A stretch of DNA of 9,233 nucleotides from an uncultured Alphaproteobacteria bacterium. Lineage in GTDB: Bacteria > Pseudomonadota > Alphaproteobacteria > UBA9655. Made by a program: the position numbers and the translations under genes. Positions 1 through 7,342 of this stretch are shown here, piece by piece (the first letter of the stretch is position 1; the number at the start of each line of letters is the position of its first letter). Location of the stretch: the NCBI GenBank assembly GCA_937967795.1, contig CALBSK010000070.1, positions 1 to 9,233 on the forward strand, given 5' to 3'. Under the pieces are notes generated by a model. The model made no database searches, was not told the origin of the DNA, and saw only the letters and a program-made list of their open reading frames with translations.

Positions 1-48
1 TCTACACAGGCGAAGACACTCTTTCCCTACACGACGCTCTTCCGATCT
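1..48 (+). other. Illumina sequencing adapter left on the contig end (artefact)
   Basis: This is library-construction sequence, not genome. Bases 1-7 match the 3' end of the P5 oligo (TCTACAC). Bases 8-15 are AGGCGAAG, which I recognise as TruSeq HT i5 index D505. Bases 16-48 match the 33-base TruSeq Read 1 primer site, ending in CTCTTCCGATCT. All three parts are in the right order with no gap, so a chance match is not credible. Genomic sequence therefore begins at 49. The untrimmed end creates a false stop codon for the trigger factor gene on the other strand. Confidence 0.98.
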
Positions 49-1313
49 GCACGCAGAGTAACCATTGCTGATTCATTATTACGGTAGAAATCGAATACTT
101 CTTTCTCTTGACCTGGAAATTCCCGCGCTCGCGCTGTCAGCGCATTGAGGAGCTCTTGCTTAGCAACCGTTATGTTATTACGCTTTCCAATCTCAGCCAG
201 GAGAATTCCTAAACGCACGCGCCGTTCAGCAATGAGTTTGTATTCTTTCCGAAGTTCTTCTTCGCTTTTGCCTGTTTCTTCTTCAAAAGTTTTTGAGCCG
301 ATCTTGCCTTTAACGTTCGCATTTGCGGTTTTACTCTGATCAACGCCAACTTCTCGACAGAGCTGCTCCCAAATGTTTTTAAATTCAAGATCAACCATAT
401 TTTCAGGAACCTCAAATGTAAATCTTTCAGCGAGAGCATCCAAAACATGGCGTTTTGTATTTAAGAAACTTTGAGCTGTATAATTATTTGAAATGTTTTT
501 TTCGACCCATTGCTTCATAGCTTTAAGAGACTCAAATCCGAGTTTTTCTGAAAGTGAAGCGTCCAGAACGATAGGATCAGCTTCATGAATATCAATAATT
601 GTTACATTAAAACGCGCAGGTTTATTGGCATATTGAGCTTCATGATAATCTTTAGGGAAAGTCACTTTTATATCCAGTTGTGCCCCTTTTTCTTGGCCAA
701 TAAGTTGGTCTTCAAAACCAGAAATAAAAGTCCCCGAACCAAGTTCAAGGGCATGCGACTTGCCATCCCCCCCTTCAATGGGCTTCTCATCCATAAAGCC
801 TTCAAAGTCAATAATGACTATATCTCCCTTTTTGGTCTTACGGAGCTTTTTCAGAGGACGTGTTTTACGTGATTGCTTTGCAAGATTTTCAAGAGTATGG
901 GTGATCATTTCGTCAGGAATCGTCACCATATGCTTTTCAAAGGACAGATTATCAAGTTTAATTTCTCCGATGGTAGGAAGAATTTCCAAATCTATCTTAA
1001 AAATTAAATCCTTACCCTCCTCAAATGCTTCTACGTTGACTTTAGGTTTAAGCGCCAGATTAAGGTTGTTATCTTTTACAATTTTTTGAATTCCTCCTTC
1101 CACACACTTTTCGAGAACGTCAGAAAGAGCTTCATTTTGATAACGTTGTTTTAAAAGGGAGAAAGGAACTTTCCCGGGTCGAAAGCCTGGAATCTTAACT
1201 TTTTTTCCAATGGCTTCAAGCTGTGTGTTAAGCTTTGCCTCCACCTCTTTAGATGTAAAGGTAATTTCGAATGATCTTTTTAGACCTTGAGAGAATGTTT
1301 CTGTAATTTGCAT
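49..1313 (-). CDS. tig: Trigger factor (ribosome-associated chaperone / peptidyl-prolyl isomerase), C-terminus cut by contig end
   Basis: Trigger factor binds the ribosome at the tunnel exit and shelters nascent chains in the cytoplasm. The N-terminal ribosome-binding domain carries the signature GFRPGKVP at residues 43-50. The FKBP-type PPIase domain spans about residues 160-245 (VIIDFEGFMDEKPIEGG, then LGSGTFISGFEDQLIG). The rest is the helical C-terminal chaperone domain. The start ATG at 1313 has a GAGG 7 nt upstream and gives the usual N-terminus (MQITETFSQGLKRSFEI). About 421 residues are genomic. The frame stays open to a TAG at 27-29, but the final residues (ADRKSVV) are encoded wholly or partly by adapter. 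The usual ending, roughly the last 20-35 residues of a protein of about 430-450, is missing from the contig. The gene lies 72 bp downstream of tRNA-Leu on the same strand, so co-transcription is possible. clpP often follows tig in bacteria but would be off the contig. Confidence 0.96.
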
Positions 1314-1385
1314 AATTATACCTCGCCTTCTTCATAAATCATTAGAGAAAACCTTAATGGCACTTTCCCTTTTTGTACAGTATAT

Positions 1386-1470
1386 TGGTGCGGGCGAAGG
1401 GACTTGAACCCCCACGGCATAAGCCACCAGATCCTAAGTCTGGCGTGTCTACCAATTCCACCACGCCCGC
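1386..1470 (-). tRNA. tRNA-Leu, anticodon UAG
   Basis: Read on the minus strand, the gene starts GCGGGCG at 1470 and ends CGCCCGC followed by discriminator A and an encoded CCA at 1388-1386, giving a perfect 7-bp acceptor stem. The anticodon stem CCAGA/TCTGG encloses the loop CTTAGGA, so the anticodon is TAG (bases 1436-1434), reading CUA and other CUN leucine codons. A long variable arm with a GGC/GCC stem marks it as class II, as expected for Leu. The T loop is TTCAAGT on a stem with two G-U pairs. Length is 85 nt including CCA. It lies immediately upstream of tig on the same strand. Confidence 0.97.
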
Positions 1471-1490
1471 GTGGCCCAGACTCATAGCAT

Positions 1491-1515
1491 ACCACGTTGG
1501 ATTTGAAAACGTGGT
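1491..1515. repeat. Perfect 8-bp inverted repeat upstream of tRNA-Leu
   Basis: ACCACGTT at 1491-1498 and AACGTGGT at 1508-1515 are exact inverted copies separated by 9 nt. The element sits 21 bp upstream of the tRNA-Leu 5' end. A possible minus-strand -10 (TATGCT, 1491-1486) touches its inner edge, so the repeat covers the place of the -35 element, for which no consensus is visible. It could be an operator or a hairpin. No T-tract follows on either strand, so an intrinsic terminator is unlikely. Confidence 0.5.
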
Positions 1516-1629
1516 TTGAATCAGAAAGTAGTTTATTTCAACCAAATATATTGTTCTCCTCTTTCGATTAATTTTATCTTAATCTTTTTTTGTTAAAAAA
1601 ATCTTTATAAATCAAAAAAAGGAGAGCTT

Positions 1630-2067
1630 ATGACAAAGGATAAATCACCATACTCTTTCTGGAATGAAACCATGACCTCATTTAAGGATGCAAAATTTCC
1701 TTGGGTGAACAACGAATTTTATATGTCAAGCTATCGGCGGAATCTAGAGCTTATGAATGCAACCCAACAAATTACGGCTGAAACGATGAAGACGGTTATG
1801 CAGCTTCAAACCGAATATATGAAATCCGTGTTTGATCAGTTTAGCGAACAAACTAAACAATGCTTTTCACCCGACTCCCCTGAAGAAAAGACTTTTCACC
1901 AAACCCATGCAGCAAAAGAGACCATTGATCACGCAATTGATCATGCTCGTGAAATTAATGCCATTATTGCAAAATCTAATGATAAAATCATTGAAAACAT
2001 TCAAAAAAATGCTAAAAAAAGCGTTGAAGAGTCTGTTTCCTTTGCTAAAAAACAAAGAGGAAAATAA
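1630..2067 (+). CDS. Phasin family protein
   Basis: This 145-residue, almost wholly helical protein resembles alphaproteobacterial phasins. Phasins are amphipathic proteins that coat polyhydroxyalkanoate granules or, in non-producers, have looser stress or chaperone roles. The segment at about residues 37-72 (NLELMNATQQITAETMKTVM, then a Q/E-rich helix with EYMKSVFDQF) has the phasin pattern of a long helix lacking Gly and Pro. A second helical block covers about residues 95-140 and ends in a basic tail (KKQRGK). There is no signal peptide or membrane segment. A strong Shine-Dalgarno (AAAGGAGAG, ending 4 nt before ATG) supports the start. The upstream AT-rich stretch (1516-1615) offers only weak promoter matches. 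The gene is convergent with putA, 104 bp away. No PHA synthase or depolymerase gene is in the window, so a granule role is inferred from family alone. Confidence 0.75.
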   Translation: MTKDKSPYSFWNETMTSFKDAKFPWVNNEFYMSSYRRNLELMNATQQITAETMKTVMQLQTEYMKSVFDQFSEQTKQCFSPDSPEEKTFHQTHAAKETIDHAIDHAREINAIIAKSNDKIIENIQKNAKKSVEESVSFAKKQRGK

Positions 2068-2142
2068 AAAGTTATCCTATTTAAAAAAGATGACAAAACG
2101 TGTTGATTCCGTCGATCATCCCTACGAGGCGTATTGTAAGAA

Positions 2143-2155
2143 GCCCAGATTGGGC
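2143..2155 (-). terminator. Short GC hairpin after putA, possible weak terminator
   Basis: GCCCA-GAT-TGGGC is a 5-bp stem with a 3-nt loop, 16 nt beyond the putA stop codon. On the minus strand it is followed by TTCTTAC, a poor U-tract. On the plus strand, after the phasin gene, the following bases are CACAACC, so it would not end that transcript by the intrinsic route. It is a weak candidate only, and nothing else in the 104-bp convergent gap looks like a terminator. Confidence 0.25.
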
Positions 2156-2171
2156 CACAACCTCTTAAAAC

Positions 2172-5159
2172 TTATGTGTAGATTTCAATTTCTTCCAAAT
2201 TCAGAAGCGCCACATTTCCACCGCTGGCCGTAATGTTATAAGAAAAAGATCTTTCAACGGCAAAACGAGGAAGATAATAAGGACCACCAGCTTTAGGGCC
2301 TGTCCCGGATAACCCCTCCCCTCCAAAAGGTTGAACACCGACGACGGCTCCGATCATGCTCCGATTGATGTAAAGATTTCCCACATGGGCCAAAGAACGG
2401 ACCTTATTAATGGTGGATTCAATTCGGCTTTCGAGTCCCATGGTCAAACCATAGCCACTTTGATTAATAGATTTTACCACCTTTTCGAGATCTTGGGCTT
2501 TAAAACGAGCCACATGTAGGACAGGCCCAAAAACTTCGCGTTTGACATCTTCCATTCCTCGGACTTCAATAAGAGTAGGAGCTACAAACGTTCCTTCCCT
2601 ATGAGAAAGAGGAGTGCGTACGAAAGGAGGGTGCTGAGCGATATAAGATTCAATCTCATCCCGAGCCTTTGCCATAATGACGGGCCCCACATCTGTTGAA
2701 AGCCATTGAGGGTCTCCCACAGTCAGTTCTTCCATTGCTTCTTTTAGCATTGATAAGGTGGTGTCATAAATGTCTTCTTGAATAAAGAGAATTCTTAAAG
2801 CAGAACAACGTTGTCCCGCGCTTTGAAAAGCCGAAGCCACTACATCATCCACGACTTGTTCAATGAGAGCAGAAGAGTCCACAATCATGGTGTTAAGTCC
2901 TCCTGTTTCCGCAATAAACGGAATAAGGGGCCCTCCTCTCTCCGTTAAGGTTTTTTGAATCTCTTGGGCAGTTGAAGTTGATCCTGTAAACACAATCCCC
3001 TTTACTCTTAAATCTTCTATAAGGGGAGTCCCTAATACGCTTCCCCTCCCATGGAGAAAATGTAAAATTTCAGGAGGAACGCCTGCTTCATAGAGGACTT
3101 GAATCGCCTGGAAAGCAATCAAAGGTGTTGGGCTTGCCGGTTTTGCAATGACGGCATTTCCTGCCGCAAGAGCTGCAGTGACTTGTCCCATAAAAATGGC
3201 AAGGGGAAAATTCCAAGGGCTAATACAAGCAAAAACACCACGTCCCCTCAGAACGAGTTGATTAAGCTCTCCTGTGGGGCCTTGTAGGACTTGAGGAGTG
3301 GCAAAATGCTTGAGTGCTTCAGCCCCATAATAACGACAAAAGTCCGCCGCTTCCCGCACCTCAGAAACGGCATCAGGTAGCGTTTTCTTTCCCTCTTTAA
3401 TGAGCAAATTTAAGAAAAGAGCATGTTTTTCTTCTAGCAGGTCGGCCGCACGATTTAAAATTTCTGCGCGTTTTTCAACGGGCTTTAAATCCCACGCTTC
3501 CCAATGACGGGTGGCTTGCTGTAAAGCTTTTTCTAAATCTTCAACATGAGCTTCTTTCAGAACGATGGGCTCTCTTTTAGCTTTTTCAATTCCCGTTTTT
3601 AACAGTTCAAGCGTATGTCGATTGCTTAAATCGTATCCTTGAGAGTTCTTTCGTTCTTTCCCATATAAATTTTTAGGTAAGGGAATGTGGGGGTGGAGAC
3701 CAGGAGGATGGGATTCAAAAAAGGCCCACGGATCTCCCATAATGTCTTCAAGCGAAAGTGATCTGTCGTACATCTTATGTACAAAAGAAGTATTGGCCCC
3801 ATTTTCTAAAAGGCGACGAACCAAATAGGGAAGCAATTCTTTATTGTTTCCGACGGGCGCATAAACGCGGACAGCCAGAGGATGAGTTGTGCGAATAACC
3901 TTGTAAAGCTCTTCTCCCATTCCTTGGAGTCGTTGAAATTCGATATCGTCCCGTCCTTTTGCCATGTCGAGTATAGCCGCCACCGTATAAGCATTGTGGG
4001 TTGCAAATTGAGGAAAAAGGATATCTTTAGCTTTTAATAGTTTTTGAGCACACACCAAATAGGAGAGATCTGTAGCGGCCTTACGCGTCAAAACAGGATA
4101 GTGTGGGTACCCACCCATCTGAGCTATCTTTATTTCCGTGTCCCAATAGGCTCCTTTTACAAGACGAACCATCAGAGGCATCTTGTTTTTTCGACTTATG
4201 CTTTCTAACCATTCAATAACCGCGGGAGCACGTTTTTGGTAAGCTTGAACCGCAAGACCTAACCCATCCCATTCCTTAAGGTCTTCTGTTTCACACGCTT
4301 TTTCAATTAAATCGAGAGAAAGTTCGAGACGGGAAGCTTCCTCCGCATCGATCGTAAGGGCCATCCCCATTTCACGCGCAAGGGAACAAAGCTCGATGAG
4401 ATCCGGAAGAAGCTCACGCATAACTTGTTCATAATGAGACAGCGTATAGTGTGGATGAAGGGCGGAAAGTTTTATGGAAATGCTATCTCTTTTAAAAGGA
4501 GAATGCATTTGTTCTTGTTTTTTTCCGATGACCTGGATGGCATGACTGTAGGCTGCCTTATAAGCTTTGGCCATTGAAAAAGTCCGCGCTCCTTCCCCTA
4601 ACATATCAAATGAAAAGCGATCCAGGGGTGACTTTAAGCGTCGAGTTAAAGCATCCTCAATGGTTTGTCCTAAAATAAATTCACGGCTTAAAAGATGCAT
4701 AAACATTTTAAATGCGCGGAGATTCATCGGACGAGTCAAAAACTCCCAAGAAGAGTTTTGAAAATAATTCATGAGATCCAGCCCCCATCGAGAAACTTGG
4801 ATCAACGAATCTTCCTGAGTTGCTTTCTTACGCCATGTGCGTCCAGAAATTTTATCCTTTAATAAAAGATTGGCTGTATAAGAATCAGGAATCCTTAAAT
4901 ACGCTTCAGCAAGCGCCATTAAAGACCGTCCTTCTTCTTGAGTTAAAGGAAATGCTTGTAAAAATTTTTGAATGTTAAATGTATGAAGGGGCGTTTTTTG
5001 TAAAGCGTCAATCCAATTTTTTGTTTGCGCCGCAATCTGGGGACGGTGGGTTTTCAAAGCTTGGAGTTCACTTAGAAAAGATTCAATAAGATCGTTTTCG
5101 TCTTGAAGTGATAGATCTTGAAAATGACGATAGTGGGGTAACCTATCTCTTAAAATCAT
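2172..5159 (-). CDS. putA: Bifunctional proline dehydrogenase / L-glutamate-gamma-semialdehyde dehydrogenase, short type-A PutA
   Basis: PutA oxidises proline to glutamate: an FAD-dependent proline dehydrogenase makes P5C, and an NAD-dependent aldehyde dehydrogenase finishes the reaction, with channelling between sites. After an N-terminal helical arm (about residues 1-130), the PRODH barrel shows KLSALHPHY (230-238), DAEEASR (271-277), RLVKGAYWDTEIK (332-344), FATHNAYTV (385-393) and the substrate-binding YLVRRLLENGANTSF (445-459, R448/R449). The P5CDH half shows PWNFPLA (648-654), FTGST (724-728), catalytic Glu751 in AETGGLN and catalytic Cys785 in SAGQRCSALR. At 995 residues it matches the minimal type-A proteins. 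The ribbon-helix-helix repressor domain of E. coli PutA and the extra C-terminal domain are absent, so it should not regulate its own gene. All key residues are present. The start at 5159 has AAAGG 9 nt upstream. It lies 27 nt after rbsK and is probably co-transcribed with it. Confidence 0.97.
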   Translation of the reverse strand: MILRDRLPHYRHFQDLSLQDENDLIESFLSELQALKTHRPQIAAQTKNWIDALQKTPLHTFNIQKFLQAFPLTQEEGRSLMALAEAYLRIPDSYTANLLLKDKISGRTWRKKATQEDSLIQVSRWGLDLMNYFQNSSWEFLTRPMNLRAFKMFMHLLSREFILGQTIEDALTRRLKSPLDRFSFDMLGEGARTFSMAKAYKAAYSHAIQVIGKKQEQMHSPFKRDSISIKLSALHPHYTLSHYEQVMRELLPDLIELCSLAREMGMALTIDAEEASRLELSLDLIEKACETEDLKEWDGLGLAVQAYQKRAPAVIEWLESISRKNKMPLMVRLVKGAYWDTEIKIAQMGGYPHYPVLTRKAATDLSYLVCAQKLLKAKDILFPQFATHNAYTVAAILDMAKGRDDIEFQRLQGMGEELYKVIRTTHPLAVRVYAPVGNNKELLPYLVRRLLENGANTSFVHKMYDRSLSLEDIMGDPWAFFESHPPGLHPHIPLPKNLYGKERKNSQGYDLSNRHTLELLKTGIEKAKREPIVLKEAHVEDLEKALQQATRHWEAWDLKPVEKRAEILNRAADLLEEKHALFLNLLIKEGKKTLPDAVSEVREAADFCRYYGAEALKHFATPQVLQGPTGELNQLVLRGRGVFACISPWNFPLAIFMGQVTAALAAGNAVIAKPASPTPLIAFQAIQVLYEAGVPPEILHFLHGRGSVLGTPLIEDLRVKGIVFTGSTSTAQEIQKTLTERGGPLIPFIAETGGLNTMIVDSSALIEQVVDDVVASAFQSAGQRCSALRILFIQEDIYDTTLSMLKEAMEELTVGDPQWLSTDVGPVIMAKARDEIESYIAQHPPFVRTPLSHREGTFVAPTLIEVRGMEDVKREVFGPVLHVARFKAQDLEKVVKSINQSGYGLTMGLESRIESTINKVRSLAHVGNLYINRSMIGAVVGVQPFGGEGLSGTGPKAGGPYYLPRFAVERSFSYNITASGGNVALLNLEEIEIYT

Positions 5160-5186
5160 CTTTAAAAGCCTTTCAAACTGATGGTA

Positions 5187-6113
5187 TTACGCGATTCGAC
5201 GTGCCGGCATAACTTTCTTTAAATTGACTTCTATTTGTTGATTCGTCGGCAAACTAATTTGCGCCCCCTTACTTAAACAAGCCAACCCACTTGCAACAGA
5301 TGCGCGCCTCAAAGCAATCGGCAACTCCATCCCACTATCCAAACTTGCAGCCAAAACGCCGACAAAGGCATCTCCCGCAGCAGTTGTATCTACAGCTTCG
5401 ATTTCCATGGCGTTGATTTCCCAAGAACCTTCCGGTGAACAAGCTATCGCTCCCTGATTTCCTAAAGTTACAATACACGTCATATTAAAGCTAGCCGCAA
5501 CCCGCTTTGCAACAACTGCGGGAGAAATGACGTCAAATCCCAAGTGAAGAGCAAGCAAACTTGCTTCAACTTGGTTCAATACTAAAATATCTAAGCTTTT
5601 TAAAATATCTTGAGAAATCTCTTTTGCAGGAGCCAGATTTAAAATGACACGCGCCCCAAATTTTTTAGCCCGCCTAAGGAGGCCCCAGTTTTCCTCAACG
5701 GGAGTCTCCATTTGTAAAAGAAGTATCGTTTCTTTTGATAAAAGAAAATCAGGAATCATATCTTCTCGTGCAAGAAGATTAGCGCCACTTGCAACGGTGA
5801 TCAGGTTTTCGCCTTGATGATCAACACAAATAGCCGCACATCCTGTCGAGGATTCTTTGCTCACAGTAACACCAGTCACATCCATAGAAGTCCTTTTTAA
5901 GGAGTCTAAGATAAGGCGTCCAAATTCGTCATCTCCTACTTTCCCAAAAAGCTTTACAGGCGCCCCTGCGTTTGCAGCGGCAACGGCTTGATTCGCCCCC
6001 TTTCCGCCGGGAATCATTTGATACCCTGAACATAAGACTGTATCCCCAGGACGCGGCATTTTTTCAACCCTCATTACCATGTCCATATTAAGTGAGCCAA
6101 AAATGACAATCAT
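5187..6113 (-). CDS. rbsK: Ribokinase (PfkB-family sugar kinase)
   Basis: Ribokinase phosphorylates ribose with ATP to ribose 5-phosphate, feeding the pentose phosphate pathway and nucleotide synthesis. The 308-residue length is typical. The N-terminus (IFGSLNMDMVMRVEKMPRPG) matches ribokinase rather than fructokinase. PfkB signature 1 is GGKGANQAVAAA (36-47), and the family NLAP element is at 159-162. The usual NExE magnesium motif reads NQVE at 180-183. Signature 2, DTTAAGDAF (242-250), contains the catalytic base Asp248. It is cytoplasmic, with no signal peptide. The start at 6113 is preceded by GGGAG with a 6-nt spacer. It is the first gene of a minus-strand pair with putA, and a plausible promoter lies upstream (6138-6166). 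No ribose transporter genes are nearby, so uptake or salvage of ribose must be encoded elsewhere. A related sugar or nucleoside specificity cannot be ruled out from sequence alone. Confidence 0.93.
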   Translation of the reverse strand: MIVIFGSLNMDMVMRVEKMPRPGDTVLCSGYQMIPGGKGANQAVAAANAGAPVKLFGKVGDDEFGRLILDSLKRTSMDVTGVTVSKESSTGCAAICVDHQGENLITVASGANLLAREDMIPDFLLSKETILLLQMETPVEENWGLLRRAKKFGARVILNLAPAKEISQDILKSLDILVLNQVEASLLALHLGFDVISPAVVAKRVAASFNMTCIVTLGNQGAIACSPEGSWEINAMEIEAVDTTAAGDAFVGVLAASLDSGMELPIALRRASVASGLACLSKGAQISLPTNQQIEVNLKKVMPARRIA

Positions 6114-6137
6114 TAACTTCTCCCGCTATTTTATCCT

Positions 6138-6166
6138 TTCATACGACTTAGCTATAAATTTATCAA
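6138..6166 (-). promoter_or_regulatory. Candidate sigma-70 promoter for rbsK-putA
   Basis: On the minus strand TTGATA (6166-6161) and TATGAA (6143-6138) are separated by exactly 17 nt. The match is 5/6 to the -35 consensus and 4/6 to the -10. It lies 24 nt upstream of the rbsK start codon in the divergent intergenic region. An AT-only palindrome, ATAAATTTAT (6154-6163), overlaps the -35 but may be chance in such AT-rich sequence. Confidence 0.4.
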
Positions 6167-6205
6167 CCCTTACACCATCCTCTAGACAAAAGACCAAAAA
6201 TCGTG

Positions 6206-6214
6206 TGTTATAGT
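6206..6214 (+). promoter_or_regulatory. Candidate extended -10 promoter for the carboxypeptidase operon
   Basis: TGTTATAGT fits the extended -10 form TGnTATAAT with one mismatch and lies 36 nt upstream of the carboxypeptidase start codon. The best -35-like hexamer upstream, TAGACA at 6183-6188, is 20 nt away, which is too far for a normal spacer. The TG extension could compensate for a poor -35. It is a prediction from pattern only. Confidence 0.35.
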
Positions 6215-6250
6215 TAAATTGACATTAATTTTAGCAAGAGTGAAACAAGG

Positions 6251-7333
6251 ATGCGGGCTTGTCAGCAACACGTATTAAAAATTATTCTTCTAGCCTTAGT
6301 CTTCATCCACATAGGTATTTTTTCTTTATCCGCTCGAAAAGTTGCGTCTATTGTCATTTGTGCTGAAACAGGCACTATCCATCATGAACAGAATGCGGAT
6401 GCAATCACCCATCCGGCTTCTCTCACAAAAATGATGACACTTTTTATGACGTTTCAAGCTTTGAGAAACGGAAAGCTTAAGCTGGACCAAAAATTACCCG
6501 TTTCCAAACATGCAACGAAGCAAATTCCTTGTAAGCTTTGGCTAAAAGCAGGATCCACCATTACGGTACGTCAAGCTATCTTGGCAATGATCACAAAATC
6601 AGCCAACGATGCTGCTGTGGTTTTAGCAGAAACTTTGGGAAAAGGTACGGAGAGCCAGTTTGCTAAAGCGATGACTCAACAAGCCCGTAAATTAGGAATG
6701 ATAAAAACAGTCTTTAAAAATTCCTCGGGGGTTCCTAATAAACATCAAATAACAACGGCAAGAGATATGGCCATTCTCTCTCGTGCCCTCTATAAACATT
6801 TTCCTGATTATTTCCCCCTCTTTAAAACAGAGAAGTTCGTCCACAAAGGGGTTGTCCATGCAAATCACAATAAACTTTTGGGTAAAGTTAAAGGAGTGGA
6901 TGGAATTAAAACAGGATTTATTAATGCTTCAGGGTTTAATTTAGCCGCTTCTATGGTGCGGGATAATCGTCGGATTATTGCCGTTGTCATGGGCGGAGAA
7001 ACGGCGAAAGCACGTGATAAAAAAATGATTCATCTGCTGGAGACCACGCATGCAGCTATAAAAGGGAAAAAACAAGTCCACCCCAATGATGAGTACGCCT
7101 CATTGGATGATTTGCTCTTCGCCCTAGGAGCTGCAGGCACTTATGGAGATCCTAAAGAAATAAAAAAAGCAGATTACCAAGCTGAATTAATAGAAAGCAA
7201 GTACACTTCTGTAAATGACCTCTTAGAAATCATTAATGAGGAAGAACCTACTAAAAAGAAAGCTCGCCCTAAAGTTATCCGCACAAAAAAAGTAAAAAGT
7301 AAATCACGAAAAAATAGATTGCATAGAGTATAA
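6251..7333 (+). CDS. Exported D-alanyl-D-alanine carboxypeptidase (penicillin-binding protein, S11 family)
   Basis: The enzyme removes the terminal D-Ala from peptidoglycan pentapeptide in the periplasm and should bind beta-lactams. The serine-acylase triad is complete: SLTK at 57-60 (nucleophile Ser57), SAN at 117-119 and KTG at 220-222. The N-terminus is a signal peptide or anchor (hydrophobic residues about 9-27, possible cleavage after Ala28). The catalytic domain ends near residue 270. The beta-rich C-terminal domain and amphipathic anchor of E. coli PBP5 are not evident. Instead there is a 90-residue tail with two related motifs, YASLDDLL (282-289) and YTSVNDLL (318-325), and a strongly basic end (about 335-360). 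The start is the only in-frame ATG before the hydrophobic segment. AAGG abuts it, too close to serve as a ribosome site, while AAGAG at 6236-6240 is better placed. It leads a three-gene cluster, with the next ORF 9 nt on. dacA-, dacC- or dacF-type names cannot be told apart here. Confidence 0.93.
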   Translation: MRACQQHVLKIILLALVFIHIGIFSLSARKVASIVICAETGTIHHEQNADAITHPASLTKMMTLFMTFQALRNGKLKLDQKLPVSKHATKQIPCKLWLKAGSTITVRQAILAMITKSANDAAVVLAETLGKGTESQFAKAMTQQARKLGMIKTVFKNSSGVPNKHQITTARDMAILSRALYKHFPDYFPLFKTEKFVHKGVVHANHNKLLGKVKGVDGIKTGFINASGFNLAASMVRDNRRIIAVVMGGETAKARDKKMIHLLETTHAAIKGKKQVHPNDEYASLDDLLFALGAAGTYGDPKEIKKADYQAELIESKYTSVNDLLEIINEEEPTKKKARPKVIRTKKVKSKSRKNRLHRV

Positions 7334-7342
7334 AGAGAATAA

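Noticed and set aside
145..1089. Several plus-strand open frames opposite tig
   Set aside because: All lie within the coding span of trigger factor, show no family motifs and have biased shadow composition.
1606..1611. TATAAA close to the phasin gene as a -10 element
   Set aside because: The nearest TTG-type -35 (TTGTTA at 1590-1595) is only 10 nt away, and no good hexamer lies 16-18 nt upstream.
2090..2233. Possible small plus-strand ORF after the phasin gene
   Set aside because: It overlaps the putA 3' end, has no good ribosome site and no recognisable sequence. It is best seen as a chance frame in the convergent gap.
3806..4006. Short alternative-frame ORFs within putA (also at 2331, 3099 and 4567)
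   Set aside because: The PutA frame is continuous with all catalytic motifs, and the alternatives have no motif or ribosome-site support.
6154..6163. Palindrome ATAAATTTAT between the divergent promoters
   Set aside because: It is only 10 bp and AT-only in AT-rich DNA. Chance is a sufficient explanation without conservation data.
6219..6224. Exact TTGACA hexamer upstream of the carboxypeptidase gene
   Set aside because: No -10-like hexamer lies 16-18 nt downstream. That position is GAAACA next to the start codon, so it cannot drive this gene in a normal way.
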